NCBI RefSeq assembly: GCF_017916365.1
Contig: NZ_JAFMSU010000002.1
Coordinates: 682,001-746,000, forward strand
Source: Rufibacter roseolus
GTDB taxonomy: Bacteria > Bacteroidota > Bacteroidia > Cytophagales > Hymenobacteraceae
Direction: 5' to 3'
Length of the DNA: 64,000 nucleotides
A program made the translations under genes and the position numbers. Positions 16,805-26,241 of the stretch are shown here, one piece after another. The notes under the pieces are model-generated. The model ran no database searches, had not been told where the DNA came from, and saw only the letters and a program-made list of their open reading frames with translations. Position 1 is the stretch's first letter. Every line of letters starts with the position of its first letter.

Positions 16805-17299
16805 GTGCAAATTCTACGACCAAGAATCAAAGTACTAGTGATCTGTGTCTTTTCGCTGGTTCCTTTGGTAAGCAACGGTTTTACATGGCCCTGGAAATGG
16901 AACCAAGTAAATAAAGATGGAATACGGAAGGGGAAATGGCGCGCCTATTATGACCATAAACCCGATCAGCTCATGTACACCGGGCGGTTCAAAAACGGGC
17001 AGGAGAAAGGTACCTGGAAAACCTATTCACAAGACGGCAAACTGGAGCGCCTGGAGAAGTACGAGCCCAAACTCAAGCGGATCAAAACCACCTTTTACCA
17101 TCCCAACGGTAAAGTCTCACACCAGGGACTTGCTTACCTTTTCGAGGAAAACAACCTCCTCATGTACAAATGGCACGGCAACTGGGAATATTATGATTCC
17201 ACCGGCGCGTTCCGGGGCTGGATTGCTTACCAACGGGGAAAGGCAATGTCTCCGCAACCCATCTCAGGCAAAAGGATAGTTCCAGGAGGAGTAGAATAA
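16805..17299 (+). CDS. Secreted MORN-like repeat protein (paralogue B)
   Basis: 164 residues from a GTG at 16805; no ATG precedes the signal segment (VLVICVFSLVPLVSNGF). It parallels paralogue A block by block: WPWKWNQ for WPWTWNR, GKWRAYYDH, GTWKTYSQDGKL, FYHPNGKVSHQG and GNWEYYDSTG. The lack of Cys and the repeated aromatic-Gly pattern fit an exported MORN-like ladder. The role is unknown, and the two are probably co-transcribed. Confidence 0.82.
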   Translation: MQILRPRIKVLVICVFSLVPLVSNGFTWPWKWNQVNKDGIRKGKWRAYYDHKPDQLMYTGRFKNGQEKGTWKTYSQDGKLERLEKYEPKLKRIKTTFYHPNGKVSHQGLAYLFEENNLLMYKWHGNWEYYDSTGAFRGWIAYQRGKAMSPQPISGKRIVPGGVE

Positions 17300-17697
17300 G
17301 GCTTTCCTGTCCAGCTTAGCGAAGAGGACAGTTTATGGCGTACTCTCGGAAAAATAGCCCCGCAACTAGTTACAGGACATTTCCCTAACCAGACAATTTC
17401 CTTAATAGACCTTCTCTTCTTTGCCATCTTGAAAGGAACTTGTGGGCGAACTGTATTTATCGTCGGCAAAAGGATTCGCCTTTCTTTGGCTTAGGAAAAT
17501 TTCCCTCCTTGTAGGGCAGGGGTGGGTTCCGTCATTAGCCGTTGGCACATTCGTGTTTCTTGGAAAAACAAATTTAAGCTGTTTTTACGAAAACTACCCC
17601 AAAACGGAAAGCCTGCCAATTAGCAATGTCTTTGCTGTTCTTGGTCTTCGTGCCTGCTCTTTGAATTAAGAAAGCCTATTTTGAGGCTGCCCCTTCA

Positions 17698-17748
17698 CTG
17701 AAGTTGCAAACTTCAGCCCATGGTAGGTCCAAGTTGGAAACTTGGACC
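17698..17748. repeat. Paired REP-like palindromes
   Basis: CTGAAGTTGCAAACTTCAG (17698-17716), 9 nt, then a 23-nt palindrome with arms GGTCCAAGTT/AACTTGGACC (17726-17748). Same order and spacing as 2205-2254. Confidence 0.65.
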
Positions 17749-17781
17749 AGAGATTTATTTAAGATAACAGGAAACTCCCAT

Positions 17782-17822
17782 AAAAGGAGAAGGTCAGGCA
17801 AATTGTCTGACCTTCTCCTTTT
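17782..17822 (-). terminator. Terminator of citrate synthase gene
   Basis: A 16-bp stem AAAAGGAGAAGGTCAG with its complement; on the minus strand the stem ends in CCTTTTATGGG. It lies 16 bp after the gltA stop. Confidence 0.85.
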
Positions 17823-17837
17823 AAGTTTATTAAATGT

Positions 17838-19124
<1,287 letters not shown>

Positions 19125-19648
19125 ATTACTTCTTTAAGTGTGTGTTTAGTTAGGTTGTTGCGCCTCGCGGCGAAGTTAGCCAAAAGAGCCATAAAATGAA
19201 AAGTGTTATGCAGTACCTACTTCTTTTCAAAAATCGCCTGTTACACACCTTTTACCCGGTATTTACACTACCTGTTGTCTTACTTTGAGACAGTGCAATT
19301 AACCTGGTATACAGTGCCCTTGCAGCGATAATGGACCCTTTGGAAGTATTAATTAAGACTTGAAATTAAACGGCGTCAATATAGAGACAGCTACTGTTTT
19401 ACTCCAATAAATTTTACAGTTTTTTTACCTGCGGCACCCCTTTTCCGTTACGTCTCTGCTAAGGAAAATTTTGTTGTAAAATTGTCAAACAAACAACTGT
19501 TAGGGCTTTTTGCGTTTGAAATAATTTATTTAAAATCTGTTTTAATTAAAAAATGTAAAAAAATGGCTCATGTAATTAAAAAATGGCAAATTTTAAATTT
19601 ATGTTTTGAGGCTATTTCTATAATGCATAAGATTGGAAAATCAGCTTG
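19125..19648. promoter_or_regulatory. AT-rich divergent upstream region of gltA and gapN-like gene
   Basis: 524 bp with long A/T runs between two divergent central-metabolism genes. It presumably contains both promoters, but I find no clean TTTG/TAnnTTTG pair. Confidence 0.4.
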
Positions 19649-21331
19649 ATGTTAAACGAGTCTCTAGACCCAATCTTAATGGAAGTAAAAGACAAAATCC
19701 AACCGGTTACCGCAGACCTTCTCAAGTCCATTTTCGTGGCGGAAACAGAGGTTCCAGCAGAGTTCGCCTTACCCGGTGAGGTCCACCAGAAAGAGTATCT
19801 TTCTAATGGTTTCATGAAGGCCTGGGACGGTCCGGCACATGAGGTGTATTCACCCGTGGCCCTGGCCCAGCCAGACGGCACTTACGCCCGCAAACTCATT
19901 GGCACTTACCCCGTGTGTACTGAGAAGGAAGCCCTGGAGGCGCTTGACGCAGCCGTAGCGGCCTATGACAACGGGCGCGGGGCTTGGCCTACCATGGGAG
20001 TGGACGGACGCATTAAATGCGTAGAGCGTTTTACCCAGAAAATGATTGCCCAGAAAGACATAATAGTCAAGCTGATCATGTGGGAGATAGGCAAATCCTA
20101 CGCCGACTCGGTGAAAGAGTTTGACCGCACTGTGGAGTACATCTACGCCACCATTGACGCCCTCAAGAACCTGGATCGCCAGAGTTCCCGCTTCGAGATT
20201 GAGCAGGGCATTGTGGCGCAGGTACGCCGCTCACCCTTGGGTGTGGTGCTGTGCATGGGCCCTTTCAACTACCCGTTAAACGAGACCTTCACCACGTTGA
20301 TCCCGGCGCTCATCATGGGTAACACCATCCTTTTCAAACCACCTAAGCACGGGACGTTGCTGTTCTATCCTCTGCTGGAGGCCTTCCGTGATAGCTTCCC
20401 CGAAGGTGTGGTGAACACCATCTACGGCCGGGGGCACGCCATTGTGCCGGCCTTGATGCAATCAGGTAAAGTGAACGTGCTCACGCTCATCGGGAGCAGC
20501 AAGGTAGCCGATGAACTAAAGAAGCTGCACCCAAAAGTAAACCGTTTACGCGCCATTCTGGGATTAGACGCCAAAAACGCCGCCATCATCACCCAGCACG
20601 CTGACATAAAGCTGGCGGTGGAAGAGACGGTTCTGGGGGCCTTGTCTTTCAACGGGCAGCGCTGCACGGCTCTGAAGATCGCGTTCGTGCACCGGTCCAA
20701 AGTAGACGCGTTCCTGGAACTGCTTACCCAGGCCGTGAGCAATTTGAAATATGGCATGCCCTGGGAAAAGGGCGTTTCCCTGACTCCGCTTCCCGAGCCG
20801 CACAAACCCGCCTACTTGCAAGAGTGCATTGACGATGCCGTGGCCCATGGCGCCAAAGTAGTGAACCCGGGCGGCGGCACCGCTTTTGAGTCTTTTGTGT
20901 ACCCGGCTATCCTGTACCCGGTGAAGGAAAAGATGAAACTCTATCGCGAGGAGCAGTTCGGGCCCATCATTCCGGTGGTGGCTTTTGACGAACTGGAGGA
21001 ACCTATCCAATATTTAATAGAGTCTACCCATGGTCAGCAGGTGAGCGTCTTCAGCCAGGATGCCTCAGAAATTGCTTCGCTAATTGATCCATTGGTGAAC
21101 CAGGTAAGCCGCGTGAACATCAATTGCCAATGCCAGCGCGGGCCGGACACCTTCCCGTTCACCGGCCGCAAAGACTCCGCCGAGGGTACCCTATCAGTGG
21201 TGGATGCACTAAGGTCCTTCTCCATCAGGTCATTGGTGGCCACCAAGTTCAATGAGAACAACAAGCAGCTGTTAAACCAGATCGTGAGCGAGGAGCAGTC
21301 CAACTTCCTAAGCACCAAGTTTATCTTTTAG
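19649..21331 (+). CDS. NADP-dependent glyceraldehyde-3-phosphate dehydrogenase-like ALDH
   Basis: 560 residues from the ATG at 19649 (a TTG precedes it by 3 bp). Aldehyde dehydrogenase fold: MGPFNYPLNETFTTLIPALI (cofactor region), LIGSSKVAD, the nucleophile Cys at about residue 338 in FNGQRCTALK, and the C-terminal EEQFGPIIPV. Length and sequence match the Bacteroidota non-phosphorylating GAPDH annotation (EC 1.2.1.9), which gives NADPH and bypasses ATP formation. Oddity: where most ALDHs have LELGGKN with the general-base Glu, this one reads LGLDAKN. Substrate assignment is by family resemblance only. Followed by a strong terminator. Confidence 0.85.
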   Translation: MLNESLDPILMEVKDKIQPVTADLLKSIFVAETEVPAEFALPGEVHQKEYLSNGFMKAWDGPAHEVYSPVALAQPDGTYARKLIGTYPVCTEKEALEALDAAVAAYDNGRGAWPTMGVDGRIKCVERFTQKMIAQKDIIVKLIMWEIGKSYADSVKEFDRTVEYIYATIDALKNLDRQSSRFEIEQGIVAQVRRSPLGVVLCMGPFNYPLNETFTTLIPALIMGNTILFKPPKHGTLLFYPLLEAFRDSFPEGVVNTIYGRGHAIVPALMQSGKVNVLTLIGSSKVADELKKLHPKVNRLRAILGLDAKNAAIITQHADIKLAVEETVLGALSFNGQRCTALKIAFVHRSKVDAFLELLTQAVSNLKYGMPWEKGVSLTPLPEPHKPAYLQECIDDAVAHGAKVVNPGGGTAFESFVYPAILYPVKEKMKLYREEQFGPIIPVVAFDELEEPIQYLIESTHGQQVSVFSQDASEIASLIDPLVNQVSRVNINCQCQRGPDTFPFTGRKDSAEGTLSVVDALRSFSIRSLVATKFNENNKQLLNQIVSEEQSNFLSTKFIF

Positions 21332-21340
21332 CCTGTTTTA

Positions 21341-21368
21341 GGCCCATTTTACTGAAAACAGCCTCAAA
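21341..21368 (+). repeat. Dispersed GTTTT/AAAAC palindrome, copy 3
   Basis: GGCCCATTTTACTGAAAA then CAGCCTCAAA, directly before the terminator stem. Confidence 0.5.
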
Positions 21369-21404
21369 GCCACCCCGGATTATCCAGGGTGGCTTCTTTT
21401 TTTT
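21367..21404 (+). terminator. Terminator of the GapN-like gene
   Basis: AAGCCACCC and GGGTGGCTT form a 9-bp stem followed by a T-rich run (CTTTTTTTT). Confidence 0.9.
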
Positions 21405-21648
21405 GCCCTTTTCCAATGGAGAAGCTATACATTTTTTAAGGTTCAATTTTTCTCTATTCTGCGTTGGGTAAACTGTTGTGAATGAGGGTTAAAAGTAGGG
21501 ACTGGGGTATCCGTATAAATATCTGAACTTATACATAATTGAATATTTCCATGCTTTGGGTGTAGACCTGGCCTTGGTTTATGCGTAGACGGTACGCGAG
21601 TAAAACAAACCCATTGTTCTGCCAATCCATTTACTTGACCCAAAATCT

Positions 21649-23793
21649 ATGAACATCATTACCTATCCGGGAAAGCCTTTCCCATTAGGAGCCACCTATG
21701 ACGGAGAAGGTGTCAACTTTGCTTTGTATGCCCATAACGCCATCGGGGTAGAATTATGCCTCTTTGATTCCCCAGACGCTCCAAAGGAATCTGCCCGACT
21801 GAAAATGGAAGAGCGTTCTTACGAGGTGTGGCATACCTACGTGCCGGAACTGAAACCGGGCCAACTGTACGGGTACCGCGTTTACGGAGCCTATGAGCCT
21901 GAAGAAGGCCACCGATTCAACCCCAATAAGCTGCTGATTGACCCTTACGCCAAAGCCATTTCTGGTACCATCAACTGGCACGAGTCTCTGTTCGGGTATA
22001 AGTTCGGGCACGAGGATGAAGACCTCAGCTACGGTGACCTAGACAGTGCGCCTTATATCCCAAAATCGGTGGTGATTGACCCTTTCTTTGATTGGGAAGA
22101 TGACACCCCGCCCAAAATAGCTTACCATAAATCCATCATCTACGAAGCGCACGTTAAGGGCTTCACTCAAACCCACCCTGACATTCCGGAGGAGATCAGG
22201 GGAACCTACGCGGGAATTGCCCACCCAGTGACCATTCAGTACCTGCTGGATCTGGGCGTGACAGCCATTGAGTTGCTGCCCGTGCACCACTTCGTGACCG
22301 ATTGGTACCTGCTTGATAAAGGCCTCACCAATTACTGGGGCTACAATACCATAGGGTTTTTCGCGCCCGATGTGCGGTACTCCAGCAGTGGGGTTCTGGG
22401 CCAGCAGGTTATTGAGTTCAAGAACATGGTTAAAGCCCTCCACAAAGCGGGTATCGAGGTGATCCTGGATGTGGTGTACAACCACACGGGTGAAGGTAAC
22501 GAGCGTGGGCCAACCTTGTCTTTCAAGGGAATTGACAATGCTTCTTATTACCGCCTGGTAGATGACAACCAGCGGTATTACATGGACTACACCGGCACCG
22601 GCAACACCCTCAACGCCAACCTGCCCAGCGTGCTGCGCCTGATCATGGACAGTCTCCGCTACTGGATTCTGGACATGCACGTAGACGGTTTCCGTTTTGA
22701 CCTGGCTTCGGCGCTGGCCCGTGAACTGCACGCTGTGGACCGGTTGAGCTCCTTCTTTGACATCATCCACCAGGACCCGGTGATCTCGCAGGTGAAACTA
22801 ATTGCTGAGCCCTGGGATGTGGGTGAAGGCGGATACCAGGTGGGTAACTTTCCGCCGGGCTGGACCGAATGGAACGGTAAGTACCGTGACTGCATGCGCG
22901 ATTTCTGGCGCGGTGAGGAAAGTATGCTGGCTGAGTTCGCTAACCGGTTCACCGGCTCCTCAGACCTGTACTATGATGACTACCGCCGCCCCACCGCCAG
23001 TATCAACTTCATCACTGCCCATGACGGCTTCACGCTGCATGACCTGGTTTCCTATAATGAGAAGCACAACGAGGCCAACGGCGAAGACAATAAAGACGGC
23101 GATGACCATAACCGTTCCTGGAACTGCGGGGTAGAAGGCCCCACCGATGACCAGTGGATCATTGACCTGAGAAACCGCCAGAAGCGGAATTTCCTGGCTA
23201 CCATGTTCCTTTCGCAGGGTGTGCCCATGATGGTAGCCGGCGATGAATTAGGCCGCACCCAGGGCGGGAACAACAACGCCTATTGCCAGGACAACGAAAT
23301 TTCGTGGTTGAATTGGGCCGGGGCAGACAAACAGCTTCTGGAGTTCTCCAAAAAGCTCATCCATTTTCGCAAGAACCACCCGGTGTTCAGACGCCGCCGC
23401 TGGTTCCAGGGGCGGGCTATTAAAGGGCAGGGGGTAGAGGACATTGCCTGGTTCCTGCCTACCGGCGATGAAATGTCTTATGAGCATTGGGAGCAGGACC
23501 ACGCCAAATCGTTGGCGGTTTACCTCAACGGCCGGGGCGTGCATTCCCGCGGACCCAAAGGCGAGGTGGTGTTAGATGACTCCTTCTTCGTGATCTTCAA
23601 TGCCTACCATGACTCCATTGTGTTTCACGCGCCTAGTGAAAAATACGGCGAGAAATGGACCGTAGTGCTGGATACTTTCCGCGACCAGGTAGAACCCGAA
23701 GAACCCATTACGTATAAGGCCGGTGAGTCTTTCTACGTGGAAGGCCGCTCTGTCTTAGTATTGAAGAACCCTATTTTTCATAATCCTGAATGA
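21649..23793 (+). CDS. glgX: Glycogen debranching enzyme GlgX/TreX
   Basis: 714 residues, full-length isoamylase-type GH13. An N-terminal CBM48-like domain (1-about 140) is followed by the catalytic barrel. Catalytic residues are visible: nucleophile Asp in DGFRFDLASAL (about 349), acid/base Glu in IAEPWDVG (about 386) and Asp in TAHDGFTLHD (about 458). It cleaves alpha-1,6 branches of glycogen or limit dextrin. The stop overlaps the treZ start (ATGA), so the enzymes are made together; in such clusters the gene is often called treX and feeds linear chains to TreY/TreZ. Confidence 0.95.
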   Translation: MNIITYPGKPFPLGATYDGEGVNFALYAHNAIGVELCLFDSPDAPKESARLKMEERSYEVWHTYVPELKPGQLYGYRVYGAYEPEEGHRFNPNKLLIDPYAKAISGTINWHESLFGYKFGHEDEDLSYGDLDSAPYIPKSVVIDPFFDWEDDTPPKIAYHKSIIYEAHVKGFTQTHPDIPEEIRGTYAGIAHPVTIQYLLDLGVTAIELLPVHHFVTDWYLLDKGLTNYWGYNTIGFFAPDVRYSSSGVLGQQVIEFKNMVKALHKAGIEVILDVVYNHTGEGNERGPTLSFKGIDNASYYRLVDDNQRYYMDYTGTGNTLNANLPSVLRLIMDSLRYWILDMHVDGFRFDLASALARELHAVDRLSSFFDIIHQDPVISQVKLIAEPWDVGEGGYQVGNFPPGWTEWNGKYRDCMRDFWRGEESMLAEFANRFTGSSDLYYDDYRRPTASINFITAHDGFTLHDLVSYNEKHNEANGEDNKDGDDHNRSWNCGVEGPTDDQWIIDLRNRQKRNFLATMFLSQGVPMMVAGDELGRTQGGNNNAYCQDNEISWLNWAGADKQLLEFSKKLIHFRKNHPVFRRRRWFQGRAIKGQGVEDIAWFLPTGDEMSYEHWEQDHAKSLAVYLNGRGVHSRGPKGEVVLDDSFFVIFNAYHDSIVFHAPSEKYGEKWTVVLDTFRDQVEPEEPITYKAGESFYVEGRSVLVLKNPIFHNPE

Positions 23794-25628
23794 ATAAAAT
23801 AGACGTCAGCAAAAGAACCCTGGGTGTTACCTTTAATCCCCAGGGGCTCGCCGAAATACTGGTGTGGGCACCCAAAGCCGAGCAGGTGGAGATATGCCTG
23901 AACAACGGAAACACCATCATTCCGCTGCGCAAAGGCGAATTTGGCTACTGGTACGAAACCACCGACCAGGTGGAGCCCGGCGACACCTATAAATTCAGGA
24001 TAGACGAAGACCAGGAATACCCAGACCCGGCCTCTTTGTCCCAACCCGAAAGCGTGCACGGTCCGTCCCAGGCCGTTGATGTAGACAAGTTCAAGTGGAC
24101 GGATGACCAATGGAAAAACCTGCCCCTGGAAGAGTACGTCATGTACGAGCTGCACACGGGCACTTTCTCGCCAGACGGCACCTTTGCCGGGCTGGAGCAG
24201 AAGCTGGACTACCTCAAAGAACTGGGGGTAAATGCTATTGAGATCATGCCGGTGGCGCAGTTCCCCGGAGACCGTAACTGGGGCTATGACGGGGTTTTCC
24301 CGTATGCCGCCCAAAACACCTACGGCGGACCTAAAGGCTTGCAGCACCTGGTAGACGTTTGCCACCAGAAAGGCTTTGCCGTGGTGCTGGACGTGGTGTA
24401 CAACCACATGGGCCCCGAGGGCAACTACCTGGGCGTGTACGGCCACTACTTCACCGACAAATACAACACCCCGTGGGGACCGGCCCTCAACTTTGACGAT
24501 GCCTGGTGCGATGGCGTACGCCGCTATTTCACCGAGAATCTCCTGATGTGGTTCCGGGACTTCCATATTGATGCCGTGCGCATGGATGCCGTGCACGCCA
24601 TCAAAGACTTCAGCCCGAACCACATTCTGCGGGAGATGAAGCAGCACGTCAATCAACTCATGGAGGAAACCGGCCGCAACCATTACATGATTGTGGAGCT
24701 GGACCTTAATGACACCCGCTTCATCAATCCGCTGGAACAACAAGGCTTCGGCATGGATGCCCAATGGATTGACGAGTTCCACCACGCCCTGCGCGTGACC
24801 ATCACCGGTGAGCAGACCGGCTATTACTCAGACTTCTCGGGCATCAGCCACCTGGCCAAAGCCTACCAGGACGCCTACGTTTTTGACGGCCAGTTCTCAG
24901 AGCACCGGATGAAAACGTTTGGGATCAAGGCCGAGAACAACCCCGGCAGGCAGTTCGTGGTGTTCACCCAGAACCACGACCACGTGGGTAACCGCATGAT
25001 GGGCGAGCGCCTGGGTGCCCTGGTGAGCTTTGAAATGCAGAAACTGGCTGCCGGGGCCGTGCTCCTGAGCCCGTACCTTCCCATGCTCTGGATGGGCGAG
25101 GAGTACGCAGAACCTAATCCGTTCCAATACTTCGTGAGCCACACCGATCCGGATTTGGCCGAAGCCGTGCGTAAAGGCCGCAAAGCCGAGTTCGCCGCTT
25201 TCCACGCCGAGGGCGAAGCCCCGGACCCTATGGCCGAGACAACGTTCAACAACTCCAAGCTGCAATGGGACCTGGTACAGCAGGAGCCACACCAAACCCT
25301 GTTCCGCTACTACCAGACCCTCCTGCGCCTGCGCCGCGAACTGCCCGCCCTGAAAAACCTGGACCGCAAAGCCGTGCAAGCCGAGGCCAACGAATCCCAG
25401 AAAACCCTGATTCTCCAGCGCGGTCAAGGCAGCCAGCAAGTCATCGCCTTGATGAACTTCTCCCAGCAGCCACAGAAAGTGACCCTGCCTATAGGAGCCA
25501 AAAACCTGCAACTGGTGCTAGACTCCGCTTCCCCGGAATGGAATGGCCCGCAAGTTGCTGAGGCATCGGTAGCCGTTGGAGCAGAAGTGACCCTGCAACC
25601 GGAGAGTTTGGTCTTATACCAAGCCTAA
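23790..25628 (+). CDS. treZ: Malto-oligosyltrehalose trehalohydrolase
   Basis: 612 residues. N-terminal CBM48/E-set domain (about 1-100), then GH13 barrel. Catalytic set: Asp in DAVRMDAVHAI (about 265), Glu in IVELDLNDTRF (about 302) and Asp in TQNHDHVGNR (about 396). ALNFDDAWCDGVRRY is characteristic of TreZ. It releases trehalose from maltooligosyl-trehalose made by TreY. The start codon overlaps the glgX stop by 4 bp, suggesting translational coupling. The partner TreY lies 613 bp downstream beyond a palindrome cluster. Confidence 0.95.
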   Translation: MNKIDVSKRTLGVTFNPQGLAEILVWAPKAEQVEICLNNGNTIIPLRKGEFGYWYETTDQVEPGDTYKFRIDEDQEYPDPASLSQPESVHGPSQAVDVDKFKWTDDQWKNLPLEEYVMYELHTGTFSPDGTFAGLEQKLDYLKELGVNAIEIMPVAQFPGDRNWGYDGVFPYAAQNTYGGPKGLQHLVDVCHQKGFAVVLDVVYNHMGPEGNYLGVYGHYFTDKYNTPWGPALNFDDAWCDGVRRYFTENLLMWFRDFHIDAVRMDAVHAIKDFSPNHILREMKQHVNQLMEETGRNHYMIVELDLNDTRFINPLEQQGFGMDAQWIDEFHHALRVTITGEQTGYYSDFSGISHLAKAYQDAYVFDGQFSEHRMKTFGIKAENNPGRQFVVFTQNHDHVGNRMMGERLGALVSFEMQKLAAGAVLLSPYLPMLWMGEEYAEPNPFQYFVSHTDPDLAEAVRKGRKAEFAAFHAEGEAPDPMAETTFNNSKLQWDLVQQEPHQTLFRYYQTLLRLRRELPALKNLDRKAVQAEANESQKTLILQRGQGSQQVIALMNFSQQPQKVTLPIGAKNLQLVLDSASPEWNGPQVAEASVAVGAEVTLQPESLVLYQA

Positions 25629-25631
25629 ATC

Positions 25632-25667
25632 ATTTCCGGCCTGTTTTCTCTAAAACAGGCCGGAAAT
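25632..25667 (+). terminator. Hairpin after treZ; perfect copy of the dispersed palindrome
   Basis: A perfect 16-bp stem, ATTTCCGGCCTGTTTT with its complement, and a 4-nt loop. No T run follows (ATACCC), so termination may be partial. The core GGCCTGTTTT/AAAACAGGCC is the best copy of the spacer family. Confidence 0.65.
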
Positions 25668-25679
25668 ATACCCTACTTC

Positions 25680-25816
25680 AAGTTTGAGCGCATCGGTAAC
25701 TTGGAGTACTCATGACCGCCAGTTTGAAACTGGCGAAACACGTGATCAGGTATTGCACTAGGCCAGTTACAAACTGGCATCATTGGCAGCCACAAGTTAC
25801 CGCTACGCTCAAACTT
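25680..25816. repeat. MITE-like nested palindrome element
   Basis: Terminal 24-bp inverted repeats (25680-25703 and 25793-25816, two mismatches, AAGTTTGAGCG outermost) enclose two REP palindromes: CGCCAGTTTGAAACTGGCG (25717-25735) and GCCAGTTACAAACTGGC (25762-25778). Confidence 0.7.
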
Positions 25817-25900
25817 GCGGCATATCCGGTGTACCGGCCTTAAAGTTGTTTTTGGCCAGTTTCAAATAAAACAGGCTAGAAATGATACCAAAGTCAAAGG

Positions 25901-25935
25901 AACGTGGAGACAAGGCACTGCCTTGTCTCCACGTT
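25901..25935. repeat. Perfect 16-bp inverted repeat
   Basis: AACGTGGAGACAAGGC, 3-nt loop, then its exact complement. A degenerate relative lies at 2024-2056. Confidence 0.7.
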
Positions 25936-25966
25936 TGCAAGGGATTTTTCCAAGTGTAATGTCCAC

Positions 25967-26071
25967 CGCTGGCGCGAGCTTCCAGCTCGTGCCTTCTACA
26001 GGTGAATTAACTTTTTAACCAATGCCGCTTCAGGAATGCGTGCGGACACGAGCTGGAAGCTCGCGCCAGCG
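25967..26071. repeat. 105-bp MITE/REP-like element with 25-bp perfect arms
   Basis: The arms 25967-25991 and 26047-26071 are exact inverted copies containing GCGCGAGCTTCCAGCTCG, around a 55-nt AT-rich centre. Outside it, up to the TreY::MalQ start, the 613-bp stretch 25629-26241 holds no gene. Confidence 0.75.
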
Positions 26072-26241
26072 AAAAAGTTTATTAAAGAGTAAATAAATAT
26101 CTTTTTAGTACCACATTTTTAGGTTGTTCACCGTAAAACGGCCCTAAAACACAGATCAACAAAGGCCATTCAGTCGTGAATGCCATTCGGTGTGAGAAAT
26201 TTCCAGATCTCCCCATTTCCAAATTTTCAAATAGAGAACCT

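Larger units (their letters stand above)
17300..17837. other. Gene-free spacer with REP-like palindromes
   Basis: 538 bp between paralogue B and citrate synthase. It holds two palindromes (17698-17716 and 17726-17748) and the gltA terminator. A 75-codon frame at 17442-17669 lacks family features and is not accepted. Nothing else is seen. Confidence 0.6.

Noticed and set aside
17442..17669. 75-codon plus frame before citrate synthase
   Set aside because: No family features, hydrophobic and random composition, and no transcription signal.
22039..22770. 243-codon antisense frame inside glgX
   Set aside because: Valine/histidine-rich shadow sequence opposite a full GH13 barrel.
23778..24785. 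335-codon antisense frame inside treZ
   Set aside because: Shadow of treZ; composition rich in Val, His and Gln without any domain.
25680..26071. Possible tRNA or riboswitch
   Set aside because: The stems are simple inverted repeats without cloverleaf geometry, T-loop sequence or conserved aptamer core.
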